Source of the DNA: Alteromonas sp. MMG017
Lineage (GTDB): Bacteria > Pseudomonadota > Gammaproteobacteria > Enterobacterales > Alteromonadaceae
DNA: 64,000 bases
Assembly (NCBI RefSeq): GCF_018100795.1
Contig: NZ_JAGJDY010000009.1
Coordinates: 62,001-126,000 of the forward strand
Direction of reading: 5' to 3'
The first letter of the stretch is position 1. Every line of letters starts with the position of its first letter. Made by a program: the position numbers and the translations under genes. Of the stretch, positions 38,518 through 46,771 are shown one piece after another. The notes under the pieces were generated by a model that saw nothing but the letters and a program-made list of their open reading frames with translations, was not told the origin of the DNA and did no database searches.

Positions 38518-39126
38518 CTAGGTAGGCACACGATGTGCTGGAACTGACCTCACCGCTTTCGTATTGTGATTAACACACCACATTACGCTTTCGCATGCTT
38601 CTTCACGACGTTTAAAATGTGCAAGACCAATAAGTTTGTCTTCTCGAGGCCACACCGCTTGTTTCAAAATGGCGGTGTCGGTTTCGCTAAGTGCGCTGGT
38701 GTCTAAACTCATTTCAACCGCTTTCTTATTCGGTTTAATCAGTGAAGGTTGAGCATCGGTGATAATACTTTTTTTGACGCACACATATTCACGCAGAACA
38801 GGATCTCGTACCACACCTATGTAATCGTCATCGCAAATAATGGCTGGCCAGCCTTCAGATATTCGGCTCTGCCAAAACATTACAACGGTGAAGGCCACCA
38901 AAACAAACAAGGTTAAACCAATAAACTGACTGTCTAAATCCGGTGCAACAGAAACAATTATTCCTACTAATGCAGCAAATAATATCCATCCACCAAATAC
39001 CCTTCGCATGGCATTGGGTGAAATACCAGAAATAACACTAACTTGTTTTAACTGGCTTTTTTCATAGTTGCGAAGTTCAACTACCGATTCAGAGTTCACA
39101 ACTCTCTCCACTTGACTTTTACTCAC
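38518..39126 (-). CDS. Two-helix membrane protein, unknown function
   Basis: A 202-residue protein that I do not recognise. A polar N-terminus (about 45 residues) precedes two adjacent hydrophobic helices at about 46-62 and 68-85; the rest is soluble, with a PH-like alternation of strands (YIGVVRDPVLREYVCVKKSII). The two-helix plus beta layout resembles small bacterial membrane proteins of the PH/YcxB type, but similarity is too weak to name. It ends beside a minus-strand terminator. Confidence 0.6.
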   Translation of the reverse strand: MSKSQVERVVNSESVVELRNYEKSQLKQVSVISGISPNAMRRVFGGWILFAALVGIIVSVAPDLDSQFIGLTLFVLVAFTVVMFWQSRISEGWPAIICDDDYIGVVRDPVLREYVCVKKSIITDAQPSLIKPNKKAVEMSLDTSALSETDTAILKQAVWPREDKLIGLAHFKRREEACESVMWCVNHNTKAVRSVPAHRVPT

Positions 39127-39184
39127 TTTATAAAGATTTGAATACGCTCACAAGTGAACCATAGTTTATTATACTAATTAAGAT

Positions 39185-39775
39185 TTACGCTGACTTAGGA
39201 AGTTCCGTCGACAATTGACATATTTCAAAATGCATTGAGTCTGCAAGATTATCTTGCTGACGACGTAATTTTGTTAAGATCACAGACGGCTCTGGCTCTC
39301 CGAAAAAAAACCATTCAGCAAAGCGCTTTCCAAGCCCGCCACTTCGTAACTGATAAACATGCACTACATAGCGGTATCCATTTACGTAAGCATCGTGGTA
39401 AGCACGGCTTTCGTCTACTGATGTCAAACCGCCTCTAGGGTGAATGGCAAAGCTTTTCACCCCTGCTCCTCGTTTGGTTAAAAACGATATTCCCGCTTCA
39501 GATACACGCTTAACCGCGGCCTGCTTGAGGGCCTCTAGCGAAATATGCAAATAAGGCACATCAATTTTACCGAACAACCTACAGGCATTTGGGCATCCTG
39601 GCGCTAGTCCCACTGAAAAAGCCGTGTGGTCACGTCCTTCCCAAGGGCGGATCCATACGTAAGGGCTAACGTGAACATAAAGTTCAATGCCATCACACTG
39701 AATGCTAAATACGTCTGGAACCTCTGAATTTCTGGCGTTTACTAGCTCGTTAAGGCGCTCGTCACTGTATTGCAT
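39185..39775 (-). CDS. Soluble protein of unknown function
   Basis: A 196-residue protein without signal peptide or membrane helix. The only notable motif is CPNACRLFG near residue 62. Aromatic-rich segments (YVWIRPWEGRDH, RYVVHVYQLRSGG) suggest an ordered beta-rich domain. I recognise no family. AGGCC-type upstream sequence gives a poor ribosome site. It may share a promoter region with the 38518 gene, with a gap of 58 bases. Confidence 0.6.
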   Translation of the reverse strand: MQYSDERLNELVNARNSEVPDVFSIQCDGIELYVHVSPYVWIRPWEGRDHTAFSVGLAPGCPNACRLFGKIDVPYLHISLEALKQAAVKRVSEAGISFLTKRGAGVKSFAIHPRGGLTSVDESRAYHDAYVNGYRYVVHVYQLRSGGLGKRFAEWFFFGEPEPSVILTKLRRQQDNLADSMHFEICQLSTELPKSA

Positions 39776-39989
39776 ACTAGGCCTCCAATAAGATATTTTA
39801 AGCTAATGCGCTGTGAAAAACCTAACAAAAGGGCGCGCTATTAATGCTTAGCTTAATGATTGACTAGTATGACATATTCGGTATTTTTTTGTTAGAGCGT
39901 TCTGTAATAACAAAGCAAAAACTGACGGTGCATATTTACACTGCCAGCTTACGTTTTTAGATGGGTAAAGAAATAATATACTGGGGAAA

Positions 39990-40226
39990 TTAACGTTGTT
40001 GACGATGGTTTTCAGGAACCGCTACCAGTTGTTCCTCAACCAATTCGCAAGTACCTTCCACGCTGTCACCGCGACGGGTTTCAAAAGAGACTGTATCACC
40101 CTCAGATTTATCTTCACATGCTTCAATAGCTTCAGGTGGCGGACCATTCGGACGACCCTGTTGCGCAAATGCGCTTAAACTTCCTGTGAGAAGCGTGGCA
40201 ACGAATACAAGCTTTAACAATTTCAT
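39990..40226 (-). CDS. Small secreted protein with EAC...GTC module
   Basis: A 78-residue protein with a signal peptide (VATLLTGSLSAFAQ). The mature form begins with RPNGPPPEAIEACEDKSEGD and contains a conserved-looking module: EAC-x-x-K-x-x-G, then about 17 residues to EGTC. The same module recurs in the protein at 43633. It is divergent from the sensor kinase gene at 40368, whose periplasmic region has a similar RPGG...PPPR stretch. The function is unknown; a periplasmic ligand or accessory of the two-component system is an inference. Confidence 0.7.
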   Translation of the reverse strand: MKLLKLVFVATLLTGSLSAFAQQGRPNGPPPEAIEACEDKSEGDTVSFETRRGDSVEGTCELVEEQLVAVPENHRQQR

Positions 40227-40367
40227 GACTTTTCCTAAGAAGATTAACTAACTCACATTCAGCATACGCGTTAAATGTGCAGATTCAGTGCAGAGAACAT
40301 GTAGAAGTAACGGAATAAAAGCAGAAACAATTGTTAGCAACGTACAAGCATAGATATACTCAGCACA

Positions 40368-41777
40368 ATGAAACTATCCCATAAATTGCTTGTTATTCTT
40401 GTTGGCTTTACCTGTGTGTCTTTGTCGCTTTCACTAGCACTTGCACGATGGAGTTTCGAGCAAGGCTTTAATGAATTTATTCAAAATCAGGAACGAGAGC
40501 GCCTGATGAGTTTACGTCGCGTGCTTATTGCAGAGTACCGCAGCAATAATAATAGTTGGGAAAATATCGAAATAGAGCGTGTTGCACCTACTGGCATGCC
40601 TCATCGCCGCCCCGGCATGCGCCCTCGACCCGGTGGATTCCCTCCCCCTAGGCATCAGATTGACGATACATCTGCCGGCCCACCTACATTACTGACTAAT
40701 GCCTCTGGGGAAATCATATCGGGGCAAGATTCCTATGCTGACGAAAACGAACGAAATGAAGTCAGTGTACAACTTGAAGTTAACGGCGAGCTCATAGGTT
40801 GGCTTACCAGTTACCCACCCCAAACACCTGACTCAGATGTGGCTCGTGCTTTTTCTGCACAACAGCTGCACGCCATTATTTTTATAGGGCTAGTATCACT
40901 TATCGCCTCGCTTGTACTGGCATTAGGCGTTGCGCCCCGCATGCTAAGCCCTTTTAAGGCTATATTACAAAGCGTTAAAGGCCTTACCGCACATCAATAT
41001 AAAACCAACTTGCCAGAAAACCGTCCTGATGAGTTTGGCGAGCTAATGCGCCACATCAACACATTGGGAAATACCCTTGAAGCGCATAAAAATACTAAAA
41101 GCCAATGGCTAGCTGATATTTCTCATGAACTTCGTACGCCCCTCACCATACTGTCTGGCGAAATTGAACTGATAAAAGCAGGAATTCGACCACTTGATCA
41201 AAAACAACTGGCTTCGTTTGACCAAGAGGTCTCGCGCTTGTCTTTATTGGTTGAAGATTTATATCAATTATCACTGTCAGATATTGGCGGGCTTTCTTAT
41301 CATTTCTCGTCAGTGGATGTGAGCCAAGTAATAGCGCAACAAAGCGAAAGCCTTGCGCATATTTTTGATACAAAAGGGCTTACCTTCACGTTTTCCTGCC
41401 CGCCCAACATCACTATTAATGCCGATCACCAGCGCTTGAAGCAACTTATGCTTAACTTGTTAGTTAACGCATGTGAGTACACCGATGCGCCCGGTACTGT
41501 AGAGTTATTGGTTTCAGAACAACCTTCATTTATTGTTATTATTGTACAAGACTCAGCGCCCAGCATTGCGAAAGAAAATGCAGCGGCATTATTTGAACCT
41601 TTGTTTAGAGAAGATGCCTCACGTAGGCGTCGAACGCAAGGTGCCGGCCTTGGTCTATCCATTAGTAAACAAATTATAGAGGCCCATGGTGGCAAAATTA
41701 GCGCGTCAGTTTCGTCACTCGGCGGCGTTAAAATTACAGCAGAGCTGCCCAAACATTTCACTACGGATAATAACTAA
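40368..41777 (+). CDS. Sensor histidine kinase (BaeS-like layout)
   Basis: A 469-residue inner-membrane kinase. Transmembrane helices lie at about 8-26 and 168-190, enclosing a periplasmic domain with a Pro/Arg/Gly-rich strip (MRPRPGGFPPPR). A HAMP domain follows, then HisKA with phospho-acceptor His253 in DISHELRTPLTIL, and HATPase with LNLLVNACEYTD and GAGLGLSISKQI. The DNA-binding partner gene overlaps its stop by one base. The stimulus is unknown; histidine- and cysteine-bearing secreted neighbours hint at metal or redox sensing (inference). Confidence 0.9.
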   Translation: MKLSHKLLVILVGFTCVSLSLSLALARWSFEQGFNEFIQNQERERLMSLRRVLIAEYRSNNNSWENIEIERVAPTGMPHRRPGMRPRPGGFPPPRHQIDDTSAGPPTLLTNASGEIISGQDSYADENERNEVSVQLEVNGELIGWLTSYPPQTPDSDVARAFSAQQLHAIIFIGLVSLIASLVLALGVAPRMLSPFKAILQSVKGLTAHQYKTNLPENRPDEFGELMRHINTLGNTLEAHKNTKSQWLADISHELRTPLTILSGEIELIKAGIRPLDQKQLASFDQEVSRLSLLVEDLYQLSLSDIGGLSYHFSSVDVSQVIAQQSESLAHIFDTKGLTFTFSCPPNITINADHQRLKQLMLNLLVNACEYTDAPGTVELLVSEQPSFIVIIVQDSAPSIAKENAAALFEPLFREDASRRRRTQGAGLGLSISKQIIEAHGGKISASVSSLGGVKITAELPKHFTTDNN

Positions 41778-42466
41778 TGACATCGCACAAACATGTACTC
41801 ATTGTTGAAGATGAAGATAAAATTGCGCAAATTTTAGTTGAGTTTCTAGCCTTAGAAGGGTTCACATCTACCGTACTGAACGAAGGCACCCATGTGGTTG
41901 ATACGGTAAAAAAAGAAGCTCCCGCGGCCATTATTCTTGATAGGATGTTGCCCGGTGTGGACGGACTCACCATTTGCAAATCGTTACGTCGTTTTTCCAT
42001 GGTGCCCATTATCATGTTGACCGCCCGAGTCGATGAAATAGACCGACTTATTGGTCTTGAAGCGGGTGCCGATGACTATGTATGTAAACCTTTTTCAGCG
42101 CGTGAAGTGGTAGCACGAATACAAGCTGTATTGCGGCGTAGTACCCAACAAACCAAAACGGAGTCTTCATCAGAAAAACTCACTTTTCGCCACATCGAGT
42201 TGGATATGTCTCGCTTTGAATGCGCTGTGGATGGCAACATTATTGAGCTTACGCCGGTAGAATTTCGGTTGTTGAAAACGATGATGACGAAACCCGGTAT
42301 CGTTTACTCGCGAGACCAACTTATGGAACTTGGCTACGAAGATGGCAGAGTGGTCAGTAACCGCACTATCGACAGCCATATGAAAAACCTACGTCACAAA
42401 TTAGCTACAGCTGAACATATCAGTCCTATTCATGCGGTATACGGCATAGGCTACAAAGTACAGTAA
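41777..42466 (+). CDS. OmpR-family response regulator
   Basis: A 229-residue regulator: receiver domain with acidic pocket Glu11-Asp12 and phospho-acceptor Asp55 (AIILDRMLPGVDG), Lys in YVCKPFSARE, then a winged-helix DNA-binding domain (about 130-229) with LTPVEFRLLKTMM and SNRTIDSHMKNLRHKL. BaeR/RstA-like. Its start overlaps the kinase stop (TAATG), so translation is coupled. Targets probably include the neighbouring YHYH and small-protein genes, by inference. Confidence 0.93.
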   Translation: MTSHKHVLIVEDEDKIAQILVEFLALEGFTSTVLNEGTHVVDTVKKEAPAAIILDRMLPGVDGLTICKSLRRFSMVPIIMLTARVDEIDRLIGLEAGADDYVCKPFSAREVVARIQAVLRRSTQQTKTESSSEKLTFRHIELDMSRFECAVDGNIIELTPVEFRLLKTMMTKPGIVYSRDQLMELGYEDGRVVSNRTIDSHMKNLRHKLATAEHISPIHAVYGIGYKVQ

Positions 42467-42509
42467 AAAAGTACAGTAGCCTGTTTTAGATAAAGTACAG
42501 TAGCCTGTT
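42458..42509 (+). repeat. GTACAGTA direct repeats at the regulator 3' end
   Basis: GTACAGTAGCCTGTT occurs at 42471 and 42495 (period 24), and GTACAGTA also at 42458 across the stop codon of the response regulator. The pattern looks like a local duplication of the gene end. Confidence 0.85.
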
Positions 42510-42625
42510 ATACATCTTCATTAAAGCCTCATTGAACCTGCACTTAAACTGCACTTTTTAGCGATAGTCTTTGATTTGGTATTCCAATAAATATTCAAAT
42601 CTAAAAGACAGTTCTGGGGCATTTT

Positions 42626-43636
42626 ATGAAGACGTCATTTTACGCACTGCTTGTGCTTACATTGCTGGGCACATCCGCCTGCTCTGATAGCGACAATTCC
42701 AATAACACTTCAACAACAGCAAGCGATACTTCCACTGATTCTGGCTCAGATTCAGATGGCGACGCCGACAATGTCGTTATTGGCCCCAACCCAGACTATT
42801 TCCTAGCCGCAGGCCTGGCCGAAACTATTACTACCACAGCTTGTACGCTTACGGATGGTACCATTACCGAATGCTACAAAGTCGTTATCAATGGAGCCCC
42901 TGCCAATACGGAAATTGGCCCCTTTTGCCCTTCTAATATTGCAGACGATGCCACCAAAGGCGGTATATGGTTTGACGGAAGTGGCGACGTATATCAGCTG
43001 GAAGGGCAATTCTTTGTTGACGTTAAAACCCTCTATGGCGATGACTGGGAATTATACGATGAAGATACTGGCGATATTTTTGTGACCGATACACAAGTGG
43101 CGTGTGAAGCTGCAGCCCGCCCAAATGTAGCAGCGGAATATCAAAATCACTGCGTTCAGTGTTCAATTAGTTACTACGACGGCGGTATGCAACAAACTAT
43201 TCTTATTCCAGTTACCCCAGTGCCTTTATCAAACCCCGACTCTATTGGTGCTGACTTGGGCGTTTCACTCAATGGCGTAGTGATAGCAGGCCCTGCCCCT
43301 GTGTCCCAAATACTGGCGGCAAATACCATTGCAGCATTCGACGATTGTGGGGGCCACGTGAACCCCGCTGAAGGCTATCATTATCATGCTTCTTTAGGGT
43401 GTAGCGAAGTGGTAACCAGTATTGATGAGCATGCCAACCTAATGGGCTATGCACTTGATGGCTACGGTATCTACGGCATGTTGAATGCCAATGGAGAGGA
43501 AGACTACGATCTTGATGAATGTAGAGGCCATGAGGACGATACAAGAGGTTATCACTATCACGCAGCAAGTGCGGCAGAAAATATGTTTATCGGCTGCTAC
43601 CAAGGTGCTCAAGGCAGTATAGAGGTAAATGAATGA
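42626..43636 (+). CDS. YHYH-domain lipoprotein
   Basis: A 336-residue exported protein. The signal peptide ends in a lipobox (LLGTSAC, Cys at 19) and is followed by a Ser/Thr/Asp-rich linker to about residue 50. The YHYH domain contains two copies of the name motif, at residues 251-254 (EGYHYHASLGC) and 309-312 (RGYHYHAAS), with several Cys (CGGH, LDECRGHED). The histidine clusters suggest metal binding; no activity has been established. It overlaps the next gene by four bases. Confidence 0.88.
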   Translation: MKTSFYALLVLTLLGTSACSDSDNSNNTSTTASDTSTDSGSDSDGDADNVVIGPNPDYFLAAGLAETITTTACTLTDGTITECYKVVINGAPANTEIGPFCPSNIADDATKGGIWFDGSGDVYQLEGQFFVDVKTLYGDDWELYDEDTGDIFVTDTQVACEAAARPNVAAEYQNHCVQCSISYYDGGMQQTILIPVTPVPLSNPDSIGADLGVSLNGVVIAGPAPVSQILAANTIAAFDDCGGHVNPAEGYHYHASLGCSEVVTSIDEHANLMGYALDGYGIYGMLNANGEEDYDLDECRGHEDDTRGYHYHAASAAENMFIGCYQGAQGSIEVNE

Positions 43637-44025
43637 TGTCTATATGTGCCAAATCACTCAATATATTATTTGAAAAGTCATCCGAACGTTTACCTCTACT
43701 TTCATTGGTAACGGTACTAGCGATGACATGCTCGACGACAGTTTTGGCTCACAGCGGTCATATTCACAACGAAGCATTTGATGCCTGCAAAACAAAAACG
43801 AAGGGCGAAGCATGTCAGTACCTTGTAGCCGATACCCAGCGTTATAAAGGCAGCTGCCAAGTTTTCAATTTAAAGACCTTATGTGTTCGAAATGAACCCA
43901 TCGAATATTCACAAACCTTACCAGATGAAATAGGAATAGAAGCTAAAATAAATCAGGTAAGTACGCCGCAACCAGTTACTGCTAAAGCCAATGATGTTAA
44001 TGCGGCTAACACTCTTCACCAGTGA
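43633..44025 (+). CDS. Small secreted Cys-rich protein paired with the YHYH gene
   Basis: A 130-residue protein. A hydrophobic signal region (LLSLVTVLAMTCSTTVLA) leads to HSGHIHNEAFDACKTKTKG, then EACQYLV, KGSCQVF and TLCV: four Cys in about 45 residues. The segment DAC-x-x-K-x-x-G...GSC is the same module as in the 78-residue protein at 39990. The C-terminal 45 residues are polar and probably disordered. The ATGATG start overlaps the YHYH stop, so the pair is translationally coupled. Confidence 0.75.
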   Translation: MMSICAKSLNILFEKSSERLPLLSLVTVLAMTCSTTVLAHSGHIHNEAFDACKTKTKGEACQYLVADTQRYKGSCQVFNLKTLCVRNEPIEYSQTLPDEIGIEAKINQVSTPQPVTAKANDVNAANTLHQ

Positions 44026-44062
44026 GTAGGAGTCCTCCCAGTAAACAGAAAACCCTTTCTAG

Positions 44063-44086
44063 AATGGGGTATTGGCCCCATTTTAA
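44063..44086 (+). terminator. Terminator after the YHYH operon
   Basis: AATGGGG pairs with CCCCATT around TATTGG, followed by TTTAAAA; it lies 38 bases after the stop. The T-tract is short. Confidence 0.65.
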
Positions 44087-44179
44087 AACTATGAAATAGA
44101 TTCACACTGAGTGAATTCTTTGCAAGCCTAAGCGCTACCGCCCTCCGCCAAAAGAAACAATCTCCAAACTTTTCAACAT

Positions 44180-44197
44180 ATTAGACTAAGGTCTAAT
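44180..44197. promoter_or_regulatory. Palindrome upstream of the GT2 operon, possible operator
   Basis: ATTAGAC-TAAG-GTCTAAT has perfect seven-base arms and lies about 117 bases before the glycosyltransferase start, in the only promoter-bearing gap of that operon. No regulator can be assigned. Confidence 0.4.
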
Positions 44198-44313
44198 TAT
44201 TGCTAGTTAACCTGCAAGTAAGCATTACAGATAAGACAGTTAGTGCGACGTTTGATAGCGATGACAGAAGTTCAGTTATCAATCACTCACCAAAGGGAAA
44301 TTAGGAGGTTTAC

Positions 44314-45216
44314 ATGCATTCACCCGTCAGTGTTGTCACGATAGTAAAAAGTCGTACAGAAAAACTCTGCAGACTCATAGAACAGCTTGAGTCGTGTAAC
44401 CCACTACCCGATGAACTTGTCATTGTTTGGATGTGCTCTCCTTCAACGCTTTCACTAGCGAAGAGTGAGAAATTTAACATCGTGCATAAGTTTGTGGCTA
44501 GCGGCGCGTTACCCATTGCTAGAGCACGTAACCGAGGCTTACAAGAAGCCAAGAGTAACCTTTTAGCTTACATAAATGTTGATGCCATCGTGGATAAAAA
44601 TTTCATCGCCAAGGGGATGAACGCGTGGTGTCCAGGCTCAGTGGTATTTACCAAAGTGACATTCGTTCCAGAGTCACAATGGACTTTTCCCCACGACACT
44701 TTATGCCACATTAAAAGCCAAGAATTACCAGACGAAGACAATAACGAAATTCCGTCAAGACAACAGGAAGATGATCATGGAAAGTTTAGTGACGATAGCA
44801 TTTGTTCTACAGTGTTTTTTATTAGCAAGACAGATTTTAAGAAAACCGGCGGTTTCGATGAAGGTTACGACGGCTTCGGACTAAACGACGAAGACTTTTT
44901 TACCAATTGTCGTTCACTGGGTTTTTCTTTAAATCAAATTGAATTGCAGACCTTTGCTCCAGAGCGACCAAATTACCGTTGCCCTATTAATCACCTTCTA
45001 GATTTTGTCAGAAACGCCGAGCGTTATCACGCGAAATGGGGCGTTAACCCTTGTATCGATGTGCTAAATGCATATGCAGAAGCCGGTTACATTAATGAAG
45101 ATTTTGAAACCGCTGGCATTCATGTTCTGCAATTGCCTAAGCGCGAAAAACCGGTCTCTGAAAACGATAATTCATCGCAAGAAGACGATACAGCGATGAT
45201 TAAGCAATCTGCTTAA
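44314..45216 (+). CDS. GT2-family glycosyltransferase
   Basis: A 300-residue soluble GT-A enzyme. The N-terminal half shows the nucleotide-sugar fold (SVVTIVKSRTEKLCRLI, DELVIVW) and a DXD-like INVDAIVD; the second half has GGFDEGYDGFGLNDEDFF, the acceptor and catalytic segment shared with GT7/chondroitin-type GT2 members. The last 25 residues are acidic and polar. TTAGGAGGTTTAC is a strong ribosome site. It is the first of three co-oriented genes with gaps of 31 and 38 bases. No other sugar or capsule genes are near, so its acceptor may be a small molecule made by its neighbours (inference). Confidence 0.85.
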   Translation: MHSPVSVVTIVKSRTEKLCRLIEQLESCNPLPDELVIVWMCSPSTLSLAKSEKFNIVHKFVASGALPIARARNRGLQEAKSNLLAYINVDAIVDKNFIAKGMNAWCPGSVVFTKVTFVPESQWTFPHDTLCHIKSQELPDEDNNEIPSRQQEDDHGKFSDDSICSTVFFISKTDFKKTGGFDEGYDGFGLNDEDFFTNCRSLGFSLNQIELQTFAPERPNYRCPINHLLDFVRNAERYHAKWGVNPCIDVLNAYAEAGYINEDFETAGIHVLQLPKREKPVSENDNSSQEDDTAMIKQSA

Positions 45217-45247
45217 AATTCGTGGGAAGACTAATCAAGGAGTGAGT

Positions 45248-45913
45248 ATGTCTATTTTAAAACCTGATTTAGAACACAAGGTTGCTGCATTTATTGATCA
45301 AGCTGAGTACCCCTGCGTGGGGGCAAAAACTGCTTTGAACAAAGGTAAAATCACGGTAAAACAGTACGATAATTTTCGATGCGACATGAATGACACCGAC
45401 ATCTTGACGGACATCTACGACTTCATTCATCGTTTTGAGCTAGAAAAAGACATGTATTCCTCGCTGGTACTAACTTTTGAACAACCGGAAATTTTGAGCG
45501 AGGTTGTTTTTGATAAATTACTGTGGCGCAAGCTTCAGCAACTTCATGATATCGACACCTGTATGCATGACTGGGATAACCAAGTAGACGAAAATCCGCA
45601 TAGCCCTAACTTTAGTTTTAGCTTGGGTGGTAAAGCGTTTTTTATCATTGGACTCCACCCAGGTGCGAAGCGAAAAAGCAGACGCTTCGAACGCCCCGCA
45701 CTGGTGTTTAATCTTCACGAACAATTCGAATTACTTCGTGAGCAAGGCAAGTTTGAAGATTTAAGAGACCACATTCGTCAGCAAGACGAAGCCTTCTGTG
45801 GGTCAAAAAATACCTTATTGCAAAATCACGGTGAGCAGTCAGAAGCTTATCAATACAGCGGAAAGCAGCAACCCAAGCGTTGGCAATGTCCTTTCCACGC
45901 AAGTCAAAACTAA
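45248..45913 (+). CDS. YqcI/YcgG-family protein (GntA-type heme N-oxygenase family)
   Basis: A 221-residue soluble protein of the YqcI/YcgG family (PF08892): YPCVGAKTAL at residues 21-30, GLHPGAKRKSRRFERPALVFN from 135 on (split here by its conserved His137), and HEQFELLREQGKFEDLR. A member of this family, GntA, is the heme-dependent N-hydroxylase of guanitoxin biosynthesis acting on a cyclic guanidine. The ATG at 45248 follows AAGGAGTGAGT and is preferred to the GTG at 45242. Substrate here is unknown; the adjacent DUF1989 gene also points to guanidino or urea chemistry. Confidence 0.82.
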   Translation: MSILKPDLEHKVAAFIDQAEYPCVGAKTALNKGKITVKQYDNFRCDMNDTDILTDIYDFIHRFELEKDMYSSLVLTFEQPEILSEVVFDKLLWRKLQQLHDIDTCMHDWDNQVDENPHSPNFSFSLGGKAFFIIGLHPGAKRKSRRFERPALVFNLHEQFELLREQGKFEDLRDHIRQQDEAFCGSKNTLLQNHGEQSEAYQYSGKQQPKRWQCPFHASQN

Positions 45914-45951
45914 TTTACACAAATTCAAATAAAGAAAATAACGAGGCAGCA

Positions 45952-46539
45952 ATGCGACAAACCATTCAACCAAGAAGCGGCACAGCATTCACCATTAAAA
46001 AAGGTGAAAGACTTAAAGTTATTGATCCTGAAGGGGAACAAGTTGCCGATTTATATGCTTTTAATGCCCACGATAAAAATGAGTTCATGTCGTCAGGCCG
46101 TTCGCTAGATTATAATGAAAGTACCCATTTTGCAGCTGGCTGTAAGCTCTATTCCAATGAGAGTCAGGTGATGTTTGATATAATTGAAGATACGGTGGAA
46201 GAACACGATTTTCTTTTAACCCCTTGCAGTGTGGATACCTTCAAACACTTCTACCCTAGTGAAACTCCCGTACCTGGATGCCATGGCAACCTAGTGGCCG
46301 CTTTTGCTGAGTTCGATATTCCTGCACATCACATTGGCACAACATTCAATACCTTTATGAACGTGGATGTGAGCCCCGAAGGAAAAATTGCCGTGTTACC
46401 GCCTACAAGTAAAGCTGGTGACTACACTATTTTTGAAGCAAAAATGGATATGATTGTAGGCCTTACCGCATGCTCTGCGGGCGAATCGAATAACTTTCGC
46501 TATAAACCTATTCAATTTGAAATTTTGCCTGCGTTATAG
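45952..46539 (+). CDS. DUF1989 family protein (urea carboxylase-associated / carboxyguanidine deiminase family)
   Basis: A 195-residue soluble protein with the DUF1989 pattern: GERLKVIDPEGEQVADLYAF, YNESTHFAAGCKLYSNES, EEHDFLLTPCSVDTF with Cys92, and VPGCHGNLVAAFAEF with Cys110 and His111, the probable metal site, then FNTFMNVDVSPEG and CSAGESNNF. Known members accompany urea or guanidine carboxylase; CgdA/CgdB act as carboxyguanidine deiminase. No carboxylase or urea amidolyase is present here, so it may act on a different substrate. CGAGGCAGCA precedes the ATG at 45952; the upstream frame is not needed. Confidence 0.85.
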   Translation: MRQTIQPRSGTAFTIKKGERLKVIDPEGEQVADLYAFNAHDKNEFMSSGRSLDYNESTHFAAGCKLYSNESQVMFDIIEDTVEEHDFLLTPCSVDTFKHFYPSETPVPGCHGNLVAAFAEFDIPAHHIGTTFNTFMNVDVSPEGKIAVLPPTSKAGDYTIFEAKMDMIVGLTACSAGESNNFRYKPIQFEILPAL

Positions 46540-46559
46540 GTAAAAGTTAACTTCAATAA

Positions 46560-46582
46560 GCTTGCTCTCATTGAGAGCAAGC
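46560..46582. terminator. Hairpin after the DUF1989 gene
   Basis: GCTTGCTCTCA and TGAGAGCAAGC form a perfect 11-base inverted repeat with one central base, 20 bases after the stop. There is no T-run, so it could end the transcript, stabilise it, or be a protein-binding palindrome. Confidence 0.5.
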
Positions 46583-46771
46583 CTGCCACATCAGCGTTAA
46601 AAAGCCGTTTTATCCATATTCTTCAACACTGCTTCTTGGTATTTGATGTACTGCTATTTCGTATCAAATACCTCTGCATTCAAAAAAGCCTAATATTTAG
46701 TCCTATAGTTAAATTGCGTAAATGATTGGTATCAATTATCTTTTAGGTACTCTAAGAAAAACGTAATTTTT

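Noticed and set aside
44314..45216. Glycosyltransferase as part of an O-antigen or capsule locus
   Set aside because: No other nucleotide-sugar, polymerase or flippase genes are near; it is the first gene of a short non-polysaccharide operon.
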